A stretch of 64,000 bases of DNA from Hymenoscyphus infarciens (taxonomy: Eukaryota > Ascomycota > Leotiomycetes > Helotiales > Helotiaceae): assembly GCA_001414345.1 (NCBI GenBank), contig LLCB01000212.1, positions 41,626 to 105,625 of the forward strand, in the 5' to 3' direction. A model generated the notes under the pieces. That model was not told the origin of the DNA, ran no database searches, and was given only the letters and a program-made list of their open reading frames with translations. Made by a program: the position numbers and the translations under genes. Below are positions 12,097 through 23,876 of the stretch, one piece after another; positions within the stretch are counted from its first letter, which is position 1, and every line of letters starts with the position of its first letter.

Positions 12097-12927
12097 ATGG
12101 CACCCGATCGCCCCCCCTTCCCAATCTACCTCCTCCCCTCCACCTTCTCCCTCCCCTTCCGAAGACGCCATTCTTCAACAACAAGCACAACCTCTATCAC
12201 CTCTACACACTCCCCAGGGCTTTCACCAGCCTCATCCGCAACCACAACTCCAAGTTCCTCCCCTCCAAACCCACACTACATCCCCTCCTTCCTCACAGCC
12301 CACTCCTCCCTCACAAAGAACCTCCAAACCCCCACATCCCCCTCCATACCGCACGAACGACCAACCAAACTCCACCGCACCGCGCCAAATACCCTAAAAT
12401 GCATAACCTGCGCCTCAGACCTAGCCTTCACCTCTCAAATCGTCTCCAAAGGCTTCACAGGCCGCCACGGCCGCGCCTACCTCGTTGCTCCTCCTCCCTC
12501 CAAAACTCCCGAACTCAAGAAATTCAAACCGACGGAGCTTATAAATACGCGAGTGGGAAGATCTGTGAATCGGGATCTACTTACAGGCGCGCATGTGGTT
12601 GCGGATGTTAGTTGTGTTATTTGTGGGACGGTACTGGGGTGGAAGTATGTTGATGCTAAGGAGGCGGGACAGAAGTACAAGATTGGGAAGTATATCTTGG
12701 AGATGAAACGGGTTGTTTTGATGGTTTCTTGGGAGGAGGTTAGAGGGGATGATGGGGTAGGGGATGAGGGGGAGACACGGGAGCTGGAAGATGATAGTAA
12801 TGCGGTGGTATTCGACAGCGATGATGAGGAAGAATGCGAGGAGATATTTGAGGGGACGTGGGATGCTGAGATTGTGGCTAAGAGGAGGGGAAGGAGGGTG
12901 ATGAAGAAAAAGGTTAGTATGGTTTAA
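12097..12927 (+). CDS. Yippee-family zinc-binding protein (Moh1-like)
   Basis: The protein has 276 residues. A Ser/Thr/Pro-rich N-terminus of about 95 residues precedes a Yippee/Mis18 zinc domain at about 100-210. Two CxxC pairs (C102/C105 and C173/C176) should bind one zinc. Between and after them lie GFTGRHGRAYLV, TGAHVVADVSC and LGWKYVDAKEAGQKYKIGK, all characteristic of the family. The C-terminal 60 residues are acidic, then basic. Yippee proteins such as yeast Moh1 and animal YPEL are small conserved proteins whose molecular role is poorly defined; links to substrate-receptor functions and stress are reported in the family. The long low-complexity N-terminus is an addition compared with the roughly 120-residue YPEL core. 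No intron is needed. ATG 12097 follows an ACAACG context. Confidence 0.9.
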   Translation: MAPDRPPFPIYLLPSTFSLPFRRRHSSTTSTTSITSTHSPGLSPASSATTTPSSSPPNPHYIPSFLTAHSSLTKNLQTPTSPSIPHERPTKLHRTAPNTLKCITCASDLAFTSQIVSKGFTGRHGRAYLVAPPPSKTPELKKFKPTELINTRVGRSVNRDLLTGAHVVADVSCVICGTVLGWKYVDAKEAGQKYKIGKYILEMKRVVLMVSWEEVRGDDGVGDEGETRELEDDSNAVVFDSDDEEECEEIFEGTWDAEIVAKRRGRRVMKKKVSMV

Positions 12928-13754
12928 TGTCCGGATTTATGAGGAGAGCAACGATTATGAGCAGTGACGGATGACGGGATATGAGCATGAGCATGAATTA
13001 TGATGGAATTGCGAGTATTTAATCATCCGGTGCTAATTTGGACATTCTTCTAGGGAGAAGAGAGAGGGACGTCGCTATTATGTTCTGGGCTACTTGCTTT
13101 TGGGTTTGGGGTTTTCGGCATGGAGGTCCTGTTTTCTTTTATTTATGGCTAGTTGCGGCATATACCCCATTCAATATTTACATTAATTCCAATCTCGTCT
13201 CTTTTTCCATCTTTGACTCAAACACATGAATTTTCCAAAAGGGGGTATACGAGTAACCGAGCCCTGTCCGAAAAGTTAGCAAGATTCTATTAGTCAAGTT
13301 CAATAGGGGCTCTCTTCGAGTGTATTCTAGCAAGGAGTGGACGGGTGTAGGTTTTCGTGGCAGAAATCAGTATTTGACTTCCTATTGTACGAACGATCTA
13401 GGAGAATGACCAGATCTAAATGTCAGTTGCGAATTGTCTATTAGAATAATCAGTGAAGACAGTGTTATTTTGAGGTCGCCCATGAATAGCTTAGGATTAT
13501 TTAACAAGCTATTAAGGGGAAAATATTCCAGTCAGAGACAGCATTCTGGGAGATTTTAAAGCGTAATCATACCCACTTTTGACCGAAGTAAGTAAACCTT
13601 ATCTAAGCTAATGAAAACTCAGCAATCTCACAACGATTTGATCTCCATAATATTGTATATCTTCATTCTAAAAGCCATGCTCCTTCATCCATTTTCAATC
13701 TTATCTCAACCTTCTCCTTTTCACGCACCTATTCATGAAATTACCCCACCCCCC
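12928..13754. other. Intergenic, no gene seen
   Basis: Contains the 3' flanks of the two convergent neighbouring genes. One 63-codon plus frame at 13038 looks like chance. Confidence 0.5.
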
Positions 13755-14297
13755 TTATCTCCGTAATCCTCTCGCTACAGCTTTCGTCAACAGCCCATCT
13801 TGTTGCACATATTCTCGCTTCGCCTCATCCCTCTTAGCCTTTGCTTTCTCGTAAACTTTCTTCTTCTTCTCGAGTTCCATCTCTGTTTTCTCGTGTTCTG
13901 CTTTTATCAAGCGGGCCTCGAGGAGAGAACGGCGCCTTTTTTCCCTGGCTTTCTTCACTTCCTCCATTTTAGACTTTGCCTTCTCATATTCAAGCTTTCT
14001 TTTCTCGTACTCCTCTTTGGTTTTTTGATATTTTTCTTTTGATATGCGGTGTTTGAGAATCAGAAGTTCAGCTTCTTTGGTGGTTGCTTGTCGTTGAAGA
14101 CTTGTGATGGTGGTGGTTCCTTGGGGCATGGCGGAGGTTTGGAGTTGGATTTGTTTCGTGGTACTTGGTTTAAGTCGGTGTTTCTTGCGCTTTGCAGGTT
14201 GATGAGTTTTTGTGGTAGCTGTGAGGGGTTTGTTATTTATAGAAGAGAGTGCTCCATTCGTGAGTGGTTGAAGGGAGATTAGCGTTTTTTTTTCCAT
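13755..14297 (-). CDS. Hypothetical Lys/Glu-rich coiled-coil protein
   Basis: The frame encodes 180 residues from ATG 14297 to the stop at 13755. Residues 1-65 are polar and basic. From about 65 to 165 the sequence is dominated by heptad-compatible K/E/A-rich repeats built on EKAKSK, EYEKRK and EKKKKVYEKAKAKRDEAKREY-like segments, predicting one long charged helix. No catalytic motif or signal peptide is seen. The opposite strand is open only as a low-complexity shadow. Function is unknown; this composition also arises easily by repeat expansion, so a diverged tropomyosin-like or nucleolar role cannot be chosen. Confidence 0.55.
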   Translation of the reverse strand: MEKKTLISLQPLTNGALSSINNKPLTATTKTHQPAKRKKHRLKPSTTKQIQLQTSAMPQGTTTITSLQRQATTKEAELLILKHRISKEKYQKTKEEYEKRKLEYEKAKSKMEEVKKAREKRRRSLLEARLIKAEHEKTEMELEKKKKVYEKAKAKRDEAKREYVQQDGLLTKAVARGLRR

Positions 14298-17175
14298 GAA
14301 TCATATGTAAGGAATCACTTTTGTTGACGATGTAGGATCTATTTATACCACTTTCGTGTCACAGACAACCTCCGAATGACTGATTAGAAATCGTATGACC
14401 AGTAATAATACGAGCTAGAAGAAGCAGGCCGTATTCAAGATACTTAATAATGTTGAGAATCTGCGGGAAATCCAAGGGCTAGGTACAGACAAAAACAATT
14501 ACTCAAAGCAAGGGAGTAAGTGATATCAAGAAATTTTTGCCTCTTAGAAATATATGAGTTTAGCTTGTTGTACAGTATAACGGACAAAACACGCAATGGA
14601 CAAAACACCCGTTGGAAGACTCTGCCATGCACATCTGTCGAGGCTCGAGGGCGAATGAGGATAATGATCAGGCTTCTGAAAGCAATAAAACTCCTCGTCC
14701 CGCCACCATTATAGGACTCATCACGCCTGTTTAAAAAACCGAAGACTTGCCAATTTAAATTCGACGACAAGAATCAAATCGACAGCAACAAGCCGCTGAA
14801 AAAATCCATCATATGGTCATTCTAACGTCAACCTCGTAACTTCTTCTTGCAACATACGTCCACTCCTGCAATTCACGAATCTCAAGCCTCCTCGCTCTCC
14901 ACGAAAGTCTTTTCTCAAACGCCACGCTCCCCAGAAACCTGTTGTTTTTTGGCTTATCCCTCTAGATTTCAAGTTGCAGTGAGACATCGTTGGTTTTATA
15001 GCACTCTGCAAGCTTGACTTGTATTTAGGTGGTCGAGAAACGCACACCACCAGTCGTCTGACAGGAGTTGCTTTGGCCTCTTATGAGCCTGAGAACAGCG
15101 TCATTTTACGAACAGCCACGAAGTCAGGCGAGAGAGACAACCGGAACTCTCAAAGAATACAAGAGCATGAACAGAATTCACTTCCTCATCTACGAGCACT
15201 CCAGATATCGAACCCCGTTTCCGAAAGAAACGGCAACTAAGTAAAGCCACATCTGGAAAGTTTTTATTTCTCGGACAACAGGGTATGGCGCGCTGATGCG
15301 ACGTAAAGACCTCTCTCTACTCTCGCTACTGCTGAAGAAACCAATATAGCAACACGAGTTGAACTTGACCGCCACAGGTTTCCTCTAACAGCAACAATAA
15401 GAGGTACCAGCAACACCAACAACCAACCATCTCTCATAGCCCCAGCACCAAACCTCCCATTCCCATCCCCATTACAAACGCCACCATAATCCAACCTAAA
15501 AAGCCCAACAAAGCCCACTGTAAACCCGACAACAACCTCAAAATAGACAGTAAAAAGTCCTAACCTATTGAGTGTAATGACTATTCATATTGACAAGTCT
15601 CCCCAACAGTTCTCCTCATCCCAAGCCAGTGCTTAACCTCAGCAAGCACCCGCCCGACCTTTGCTCGCTAATACAAACTGAGTTGTCGACTCCCACGGCC
15701 TTTCGCCTCTTTGCTATTGTGAATGGATGCTTGAGAAATATCGATGTGAGAGGGAGGAGTTTATATCTAGCTGCACCCCCCCCCTCCACTCAATTAGGTA
15801 CTCAACAGAAAGAAAGACACAGATGAGAAGGGGTACGAAGTGAGAAAAGGAAAAGCGGAACAAGAGAAAGGGAAAGGGAAACTAGGAGGGGATCTATAAA
15901 AGCAACACCCCAAAACCCCACTCACCCCCAAAACAAATCAAATCAAATCAAACCTCCCCTCCCACGACACCCCTAAAAGAAGAACAAAAAAGAAAAACAA
16001 AAAAACATCGGAATAACAACCAAAATAGCGACTCTACCTCGGCACTCACCCCTTCCAGAATCTTCTGGAACACCACTTACCTCCTTCTTCATCTCCCAAG
16101 ACCCTCCCAGACCCATAAAAACATTCCCAGGACTCAGGAGAAATATCGGAGGATTCCCGAAGAACCCACAAGTGGATATATGTCTGAAAGTTCCTGGAAG
16201 ATGTGAGACGGAGAGGGGCCGCCGGGTCGTGGGGGGGGGGGGGGGGGGGGGCGGGGGGCAAGGTTTTAAGTAAGTGATTTAAGGAGGCTAGATAGGGTAT
16301 GAGTTCCAGAAGGAGGATCATGGTGAAAAGAGTCTGGATGGCGATGGCGAATTCTGGGGTGTATTTTTATCATATCGCGGTATCGTAGAATCGAGACAAC
16401 GGGCAGGTAGGATGAGGAAGGGGGGGGGGGGTGCTTGGAAAGAAGACGGTCAAAATGGGAGTTGAGAAAGGTGATGTGGTAGTATCATGATTCATGATAG
16501 AAATTGTGACGATAAATGGTACCTAAGGATATCTCTTCACACACTAAAATAAAATAAAAACCAGGTTCTCTCCTCTCCATAGAAGACCGGTAAAACCCCC
16601 AAAGCAAGAAAAGGATAAAGATACATGGAAACCCGACGACCCTCACTCCATTAATAAAAAGACGCCCCGCAGCGCCAAAACATCGCATGCTAAAAAACAG
16701 TTGTATCCCATCGCTAAAATCGCTCGTATCCAAACGTATCCAAATCCACATCCAAAAAAAGTGCATCTCCCAAAAGACCTTTCACGAGGGAAGGCTAACT
16801 AAGACGGAGTGCCAAGAAGAAGAATAGTAGGTAATAATAATAATAAAAAAAACACTTTTTTGGTAACTCCGATATCCCAATGTAATTGCGCGCGAGCGAC
16901 TGGCCTTGTATGTTGGACCCAGCTGATGCATGGGTCGGGTGACCGATGATGCTAGATGTGTGTGTTCCCTAGCCTGTCGATAGCAGCTCTCGAAAGGTGA
17001 GAGTGGCTTCGAGTAGTGATATGAAAGTCGTTATGTTGCGCCGGGGAGCAGAGTGAGGTGATGTGTGCCATCACGTGAACCTCCCTCCCCTTCTCTCCTA
17101 ATGTTGCCATTCCCGCTCTTGTCGTTACAATATACAATTCTCCAACATAGCAATCGAACTCCTCCGTGGACGAGT
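14298..17175. other. Gene-poor stretch with homopolymer G runs
   Basis: No frame shows a domain motif. Notable contents are a near-continuous G run at 16231-16258, a second G run near 16420-16431, an A-rich run near 16845 and CT-rich stretches around 15900. Frames of 60-110 codons exist on both strands but overlap and lack protein-like character. Confidence 0.5.
16231..16258 (+). repeat. G-run, potential G-quadruplex
   Basis: Twenty-one consecutive G bases, one C, then six G. It could form a quadruplex on the plus strand. Exact length is uncertain because homopolymers are error-prone in sequencing. Confidence 0.8.
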
Positions 17176-17421
17176 TTATCTTCTGCAAGCGGTGCTCCAG
17201 GAGTCGCTTGGGTAGTTGACTGGACTTGGTGGTGGGGGAGCTGGTGGGCTGTAGTCGTTCTCGTCCATTCGGCTGATGAAGGTATATGGTGACTTGGCCT
17301 TTGAGTTCAGGCTTGAAGAGAGGGAGAGGTTGATATCTTGTCCGAAAGAGGTGTTTGCTAAAAGAGGAGAGCGACGACGAGGGATTGGGTGGGCGACTGG
17401 TGTTGATGTTTGGGAAGGCAT
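17176..17421 (-). CDS. Possible small Pro/Ser-rich protein
   Basis: An ATG at 17421 opens 81 codons. The product is Ser/Pro-rich, with LANTSFGQDINLSL and a short PPAPPPPSP tract, and no signal peptide or known motif. The frame is open upstream without an ATG to 17526, and the other strand is also partly open. It may be a real small gene, an exon of a larger one, or chance. Confidence 0.3.
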   Translation of the reverse strand: MPSQTSTPVAHPIPRRRSPLLANTSFGQDINLSLSSSLNSKAKSPYTFISRMDENDYSPPAPPPPSPVNYPSDSWSTACRR

Positions 17422-18045
17422 TTTGAATGGAGTGATATTGTTGGACTTCAGGAAATGAATTTCGAGGGGAATAGTTCTTCTTTTTATAGTAGAAGCCCGA
17501 AGAGAGGTTTTGCGAAGGATTTCCAATGTTGTGGCAAGCTGATTGTGGGGTTAGCCAGATAAATTAATTTGCGCGTCTGGCAGACCGAAAGGCTGCTGAT
17601 ATTACTCACCTGCAACGTGGGAAACCGTGGTGGATTGCGGACCGATCCTTTAGGCAGGAAATATGTTTGATGGTGCGAGGCGAGCGGACGTAAGACTGGG
17701 TGAGGGCTCTGAAATAGTAATAGTAATTTTGGAGTGTGGGTGGAAGTGACGAATGGTATGGGATGGGGTATGTTGGTGCTCGGCTGTTGAGGTGTTTACT
17801 AGCGAATCGCTATGGGTGAGGCAAAGCAAGGTTCGACTTTAAGCTGGGGCAAAGGGTTGTAGTTGGAGTTCGTTTAGCAAGAAGAAAAAGAGAAAGAGAG
17901 AAATCTGGCAAAAGGGGGCGACGACGATGAATTTATCATTTTCCTTCCCTCGCCTTGGACTCTCAGTCTTTTTTTCTGGAACCCCCATGCCCTGCCCTGT
18001 CATTCCCCGTCTCCTCATCCGCGAAAAGTAAGACAGCTCATCCCT

Positions 18046-18080
18046 CCCATCACCCATCACCCATCACCCATCACCCATCA
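18046..18080. repeat. Heptanucleotide tandem repeat (CCCATCA)5
   Basis: Five perfect copies of CCCATCA are seen directly. Confidence 0.9.
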
Positions 18081-19202
18081 CATCCATCTCCACGCCAGCC
18101 GGCGGCGCAATCGTTATTTTGCCCTAGGCTGGGCTGGTCTGGTTGCCGGCTGGCCCTGTTCAAGAATGGACTTTGGGCCAAAAGAGGCAGCTTCTCGGCT
18201 TCAGGCCTTTCTTCATCCGAGCCAGAAATTCCTCCCCATGGATTTGACCATCTCGCTGGGGTCGGACTCGTTGCTACTCCCGATGGGCTCTGTTCTCTTC
18301 TCTGCGCCTGTGCTTGTGCCCTTGGCCTTTGCTGGAATTTCATGAACCATGCTATGCTCTAGCCCACTCTGCTGGCCTGCCCTGTTGCCCCCGGATCCCG
18401 AAGGTTCAGCCCCGGGTGTTTGAATCCCTGGACGGCATTTCCATTTCCATCCCAAACGTGTGAATGGCGAATCGTGTCGGGTAGGGATGTTGTGACAACT
18501 TGTTCGTTTCCTGGGAGAAACATTTGCTTGTTTGGGCAATTCTCTATAGAGCAACGCTAGTCCTCAATAGTAGCTGCTCTTCCTGCTTCTTACTTTTACT
18601 GTACTTCTTGCGCACATCTTGGGCTGCATAGAAGCCATGGAATGCATGAGTTGGTTACCCTGTAGATATTGCTATCAATATCGGTGTATACGTATGCTGA
18701 AATTATTTTTTATCATTTGTATCATTACTGGATGTGAAGCGAGGGTTGGGAGTGTATTGAAATTGGGGGAGGCAGAAAGAAGTCCGGAGAGTCGCTAGCA
18801 GATTACCGCCAATTCTCCGGACTCTCACAGCTTCCCTAGTATCCCTACCCTACCCTACCCCAGACTTTCCGTTGCCGTTGCCTGGGTTCTTGAACTTTGA
18901 AGCCTCCTCGTATGGAAATTCCGAGTCAATTTTGGCAAATATACAAACTCCATAAAATAACGGAGCTCGTTGGTTAGTGCATTACTTTTGGCACTTTCGC
19001 TTTGCTCTCCTTGATCCTGCTGCCGCTTTTCTCAAGACAGCAAGGCGCCACACCGGATCTCTCTGCCCTCTCCGCGTCCCTGGAACCCAAGTCCCAGACT
19101 TGATGCATCACCTGCAAGTTGCCATCGGCGAACACCAGATACCGAGCCATAGCATCTGCACCCCAAAGCAACCTGCCACTCGGGTGCTTCGAATCCAGCG
19201 GT

Positions 19203-19205
19203 GAG

Positions 19206-19290
<85 letters not shown>

Positions 19291-19292
19291 CA
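19203..19292. repeat. Hexanucleotide microsatellite (GAGCCA)15
   Basis: Fifteen perfect copies of GAGCCA. It opens long artificial frames: SQ and EP dipeptide repeats on the plus strand and LW or AL repeats on the minus strand. None of these is treated as a gene. Confidence 0.95.
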
Positions 19293-20742
19293 ACAGAGGA
19301 TTAAGTCGATCAACGCGGAGGAACTTACGATAGTCATTACACTTGACTTGTGCAGCAGAGCACTTGTCAGACTAGAAGAAGGACATGGCTTTATTGGATC
19401 ATCAAATGGAGTTGCAATAAGCTGATCAATCATCAGAGTCACTCGGGCAGGACTCAGAACAGAAGCAAGAGAGTGTGGGATGGGATGGGATGGGATGAAA
19501 GTAATCGGGTCTCGGCCATCTCTGCCACATCTTTGAGAAGTTGGGTGAGATGGTGAGATGAGGACTGAGGTTTCGCCGGCGGAAAATTGAAGGAGTGGCA
19601 GGGGAGGGCAGGGCAGGGCAGGGGAGAGAATGAAAGGAAGCAGAAGCGAAGCCTTCCAAATCCTTGGCGGAATGTTGAAATTCAAGGGGGGTGGAGACGT
19701 GGAGCCGTGGGGGTGGGGGAGAATGGAGAAGGGGAAATCATACTTGTACACTGGGTAGTACTTACTTAAATGTGTGGGTGAGGCTTACGGACGACGTGGG
19801 GTGCATGGTGGAGGAGTGGAGGAGAGGTGGTTTGATGTGAAGAACAGAGGAAATGGTTAGTCTATTCTAGTCTAGTCTAGTCTAGATGCTCTGGAGTCTT
19901 CTAAGTTCTCACCTCCCAACCGTTTCTTGTTCACAGCAGCTCGAATCTCTTCACGGCGTAGGCATGGGGGTTAGCTATCTTTGCTGCTTGTCTGCCAGAT
20001 GACTTTCTCCCACACCATCTCCCATGAGTCCCGTCTGCTCGAGAGGACCGATGATCTTATGATTCCGTCAAATGTCAGCGCTGACACCGACAGCAACACA
20101 CCATAAAGAGGATGCTAAGCTAGTGGAGGTACCGAAAATAACGTACTTTGTACTTTGAAGACCTCAGACCATACCCTGTTCCGGCATGGATAACTATCTC
20201 AACGTGTTCGTTCGGCATTTCCCCGAATCGTGGTCGGGCCTCGGCGGAAAAATAGTATACTAGTAGTCTAGTAGTCTAGTACACGAGCCAGGCCAGGAAA
20301 GTGTTGAGCCTCAGGAAGGGCGAATGAAGATCCATCCGACTCTCAAAATCTCATGTTTTCTTTGCAAGTTGCAACATCTTAGCGTCTCATCTCATCCTTA
20401 CATACAGCAGAAATGAGAACGGGCCCTTCCTTCCGCGCTTCCGCCCTGAGTCTGGCGAACCATGCTTCCCTTCTTCAACGCATCTACCTCTCAAATCTCC
20501 TATTACTTGATGCCTGGTCCCTCGGGTTATGTAACGGGGAAAGTATAACATCTTCATGCTCTCATCTGGCAAAGCCCAAGCACTCACGAGGCGAGGTCGG
20601 AAAGTACCTCAAATACCGTCTTAAGAACTCCGCATATTAGATTATGACATAACAGCATAAAAGGTTCAACGGATCAGCGACGAACTTCCGAGAGTTCCTT
20701 CTTTGCAGGTGCTACTCGGCCGCCAGCAAGATTGTAATCGCC

Positions 20743-20769
20743 GCCAGCCGCCAGCCGCCAGCCGCCAGA
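20743..20769. repeat. Short tandem repeat of CCGCCAG
   Basis: About four copies of the 7-bp unit CCGCCAG, with a further CCGCCAG copy slightly upstream at 20722. Confidence 0.8.
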
Positions 20770-22026
20770 CAGAGACTGGGAGAATCAGGCACAATCATCA
20801 ATCACGTCTCCCTTTAGCGGAGTTGCACGGATGAGTCTCCCTTCCCAATCGAGAAATTCGGGCTGCATTCCGACTTCATTGGATCTTTCATCCTCACAGG
20901 TTTTAATTCAGGATAAAATACAACCTCATCTCGACTCTACGGACTTTCTGGGTCAACTAGATCTGCAGGGCATACATGTACATGCTGTATGTACCGGTCC
21001 GGTTACATTTACCGGAGTCAATTTCCAGAAATGAACAGTACCCCAGACTTTCCAGAAGGTATTTTTAACCCCACAGGCTACAGTTTGACCCCCGGGGCGA
21101 GAGGCGAGCTGGAAGCTGCCCCTGAAAATCACTGCGGAGTATGACAAGTATGCCACGCGAGTGAGAAAACCTCCCGACGCTGAAGGCCTTCGGGTGCATC
21201 GATTACGACTTCTTCTGTAGAATAGTCAATCGCTTCGAGGCATCTCTCCTCTAACCCCGAGAACTCACATACATACAGCACAAAGTACATCACACCGAGT
21301 ATTGGCATCGGTCCTTTTTTTGTTTTTTATTTTCGCCTTTTCAGCTCAGGAGGATTCTCTTAGCACCCTAAACGGCCCTATCGACCTAACCACTACAATC
21401 CAACCAATTGGCCTCACCAGCATCAAGACAATATATTCCATTGTCGGAAACATGGCAATAAAGACCCCACGAAACCCCACGTCCACGTCCACGTTACTTG
21501 TGATACCCATCGTGTCTATCACTCAAAAGTTACACTTGGGCGTCTCGACATACGAGTACCAATCTTTATTTCCTGTCTCGCATCTTTACACTACCACTCT
21601 CTCCATCGGATTTCTATTCCCAACGCGCAACGTACAGCCTTCTCTCAGGGATCCAACACACCGATTACAAGAATCTTCAGCATCTCGATTTCCAATCCTA
21701 GCACGAAGTGCGGAGCATCTGAACGTTCTCGCTCTGTTTTCATGTAGTGCGACACATCCGAGCACTCATCGGCAACACAACAGCGGCCTGACATTTGACA
21801 GTTCATCTCTTCCATCCCCTTTGTGTGGTTCTCCGCTTTTATGAAGGCCCATCTAGAGCTGCCGTGGAACTTGGTCCCAATTTCGGTTTCCATCAGTCAC
21901 CCCACTGAATCCAGAGGATCTTGTAAGGCGTTAGATCTGATGAGCTGTCACGTTAGACAAGGCAGCCTCGCATCTCCTCTTCGGTTGTCGCGTGGCTGTT
22001 CGCAAATTCAAAGGCAGCTGGAATCA

Positions 22027-22056
22027 GGTGCTGGTGCTGGTGCTGGTGCTGGTGCT
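22027..22056. repeat. Hexanucleotide repeat (GGTGCT)5
   Basis: Five copies of GGTGCT are seen directly. Confidence 0.85.
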
Positions 22057-23205
22057 TCCGAGTTTACGGCATTGTGTCTATGGGCTCGCAATTAGAGTCC
22101 GGCTTCTGCGACCCTTCAAAGACCGATGACTTGTCCTTCCAACAAGGCATCATCGCATCCAATATCCTGGGAGAGCTCTTTGTATATCGGGCTTCTTCTG
22201 AAGATGACATCCAATGAGTTCAACTAATTCGACGTGGTTTAGATTACCAGTAAGTGCATGTTTCCAACAACCGCGCCCAAAATATACAAAGCACGGCTCT
22301 CCCCATAGCTTTGTGACTCCACACCATTTCCCATCAACAGAAATCCGGCAAGCGCCCAAGTTGTTTTCAAGCCATCAGGTTCGCATACATTGCACAAGGC
22401 CTGGAACCTGATGACTTGTTCATCCAGCCTTCCCCCACACAATACGTCTTTCCTCCAATCCTAATCTCTGAAATTCTTCAAGTGTGGACGATATCTTGCA
22501 TCATGCGTTTAGAATTTATTCTTGTTTGGGAGTTTCGATGCAGATCTTCGTTGCGACGCTATTATCAATTGCTCTTTTGGATTTTGTTACTAGTATTCTT
22601 ATTTGATTTATTGATTTATGGTTTATGGATTTAATCCGATTTTTATTTTATTTTATTTCCTCTTATCTTTACTTCCTCTTTCGCACACACCCGCAGGATA
22701 CATACAGGCGGGATTGCCCAACGTTCGGGCATCTGGGTCCTGCAGCGAAGCATTGCAATAATGTAGCCATCAGAACCACACAGAAACCTTGCGCCCTACT
22801 CTCACCACCATTCTTGGCCCGCATCAATCACTCCCTCTCGTTTACAGTATGTGTCGATTGCTTCGTTCATGGTTCTGGTTCACGGCTCTCTTTGGCTTTC
22901 ACATGCTTGGATATCGAGGGAGCTTGAGCCCGTTCACTCACGCTGTCTGCGCATACCTCAGCCATGGATGATGGACTCGGCTTCCATCTCAAATCATGTC
23001 ATGTTGACGTAGCTTTGTTACACGGTTTATATGAAAGGTTGGTTGTGCAAGCGAGGGAGTGAAGTTTGCCCCTTTTTTGGTTGAGGGGGTAGGAGATATG
23101 AGGCGGTAAGGGGTTGAGAGTGGGATGGGGTTGAAGTTGGAGTTGGAGTGGGCGAAAAACGGGGGAAAGGGGCAATATGAGGTTCCTGGGGAGTAGTCTG
23201 ATATG

Positions 23206-23361
23206 GAATGGGATATGTTTGTTTTTATTGGGAGGGAGGGTTATGTATGTAGCTACGTAGCTACGTACTATTCTAAAGGGGCTGAATGGGATATGTTTGT
23301 TTTTGTTGGGAGGGAGGGTTATGTATGTAGCTACGTAGCTACGTACTATTCTAAAGGGGTT
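23206..23361. repeat. Tandem duplication, two 78-bp copies
   Basis: The first copy (23206-23283) and second (23284-23361) differ at only about two positions. Each carries the perfect 16-bp palindrome GTAGCTACGTAGCTAC, and the second copy ends next to the gene-poor sequence before the DNA transposon. Confidence 0.9.
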
Positions 23362-23729
23362 GATCACACTTTTGGGCGATGATCGAGGGAGGCTTCTGAA
23401 AATAATAATGAGGAAATTGTAATTCTTATGCTTAGTCTTAGTCTTCTAATTATTTCTTTCTCCATCTCATCTCTTCTTCTATCGTCCCCTTTCTCTCTTA
23501 TCTTCCTTCTTCCTACCGCCGAATAATATAACCTATATCATTCATCAACATAACACGTTCAATCGACAACATTCCCTCTCAAAAGACCCAATAACCCTAA
23601 CAAGCGGCCTAGAACCACATGCAATGTACGACGAAGTTAACTTAGAGAACAAACCCTGTGCAGAGAATTATCCAGAAGCAAGGATATGTATTCCCTAAAT
23701 ATAGTGTGTATTTGCTGTTATATTTATAT
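23362..23729. other. Flank of the DNA transposon, no gene
   Basis: CT-rich sequence and then a short AT-rich stretch leading to the left target duplication. No ORF is seen. Confidence 0.6.
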
Positions 23730-23876
23730 CGGTAATTATCCATTTTGCCCTCTAAATAATGATTTATACCTTAAATATCCCTTAATTGATAAATAATACC
23801 TAGAATACCCCTTGTTTTTATACCTCTTATTTTTAGAGGGTAAAACTGTTAAAATAGGGGTATTCTAGTTAGTAAA
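23730..23876 (+). repeat. Left terminal inverted repeat, 147 bp
   Basis: Pairs with 29826-29972. Internally it contains CTAGAATACCCC and its reverse complement GGGGTATTCTAG about 50 bp apart, so each repeat can fold into its own hairpin. Confidence 0.9.

Larger units (their letters stand above)
17527..23205. other. Gene-poor region with several simple repeats
   Basis: No frame carries a recognisable domain. The longest open frames are artefacts of repeats or begin at non-ATG codons. Besides repeats listed separately there are CTAGT-type runs at about 19865-19890 and 20250-20280, CCTAC repeats at about 18845, and many GGGATGGGAT-type runs near 19480-19500. It could hold long non-coding transcripts or very long leaders; nothing in the sequence decides this. 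Confidence 0.45.

Noticed and set aside
15264..16321. Minus frames of 84-93 codons with Pro-rich or hydrophobic stretches
   Set aside because: One translates the G-run as poly-Pro; the others have no motif and overlap open frames on the other strand.
18213..18554. 113-codon minus frame and opposing 135-codon plus frame
   Set aside because: Both strands are open in GC-rich sequence with no motif; the plus frame includes the CCCATCA repeat.
18843..18860. CCCTACC-type repeats resembling an internal telomere tract
   Set aside because: Only about three units, and the unit is not the TTAGGG/CCCTAA fungal telomere repeat.
19119..19425. Plus frames with Glu-Pro and Ser-Gln repeats
   Set aside because: Same microsatellite read in other frames; not protein-like outside the repeat.
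19032..19751. 239-codon minus frame with a long Leu-Trp dipeptide repeat
   Set aside because: The repeat is only the translation of the (GAGCCA)15 microsatellite; all frames over it stay open and no flanking motif exists.
21302..21844. 180-codon plus frame starting with a hydrophobic stretch
   Set aside because: It begins at TTG rather than ATG, the apparent signal peptide is a T-rich run, and the rest has no family feature.
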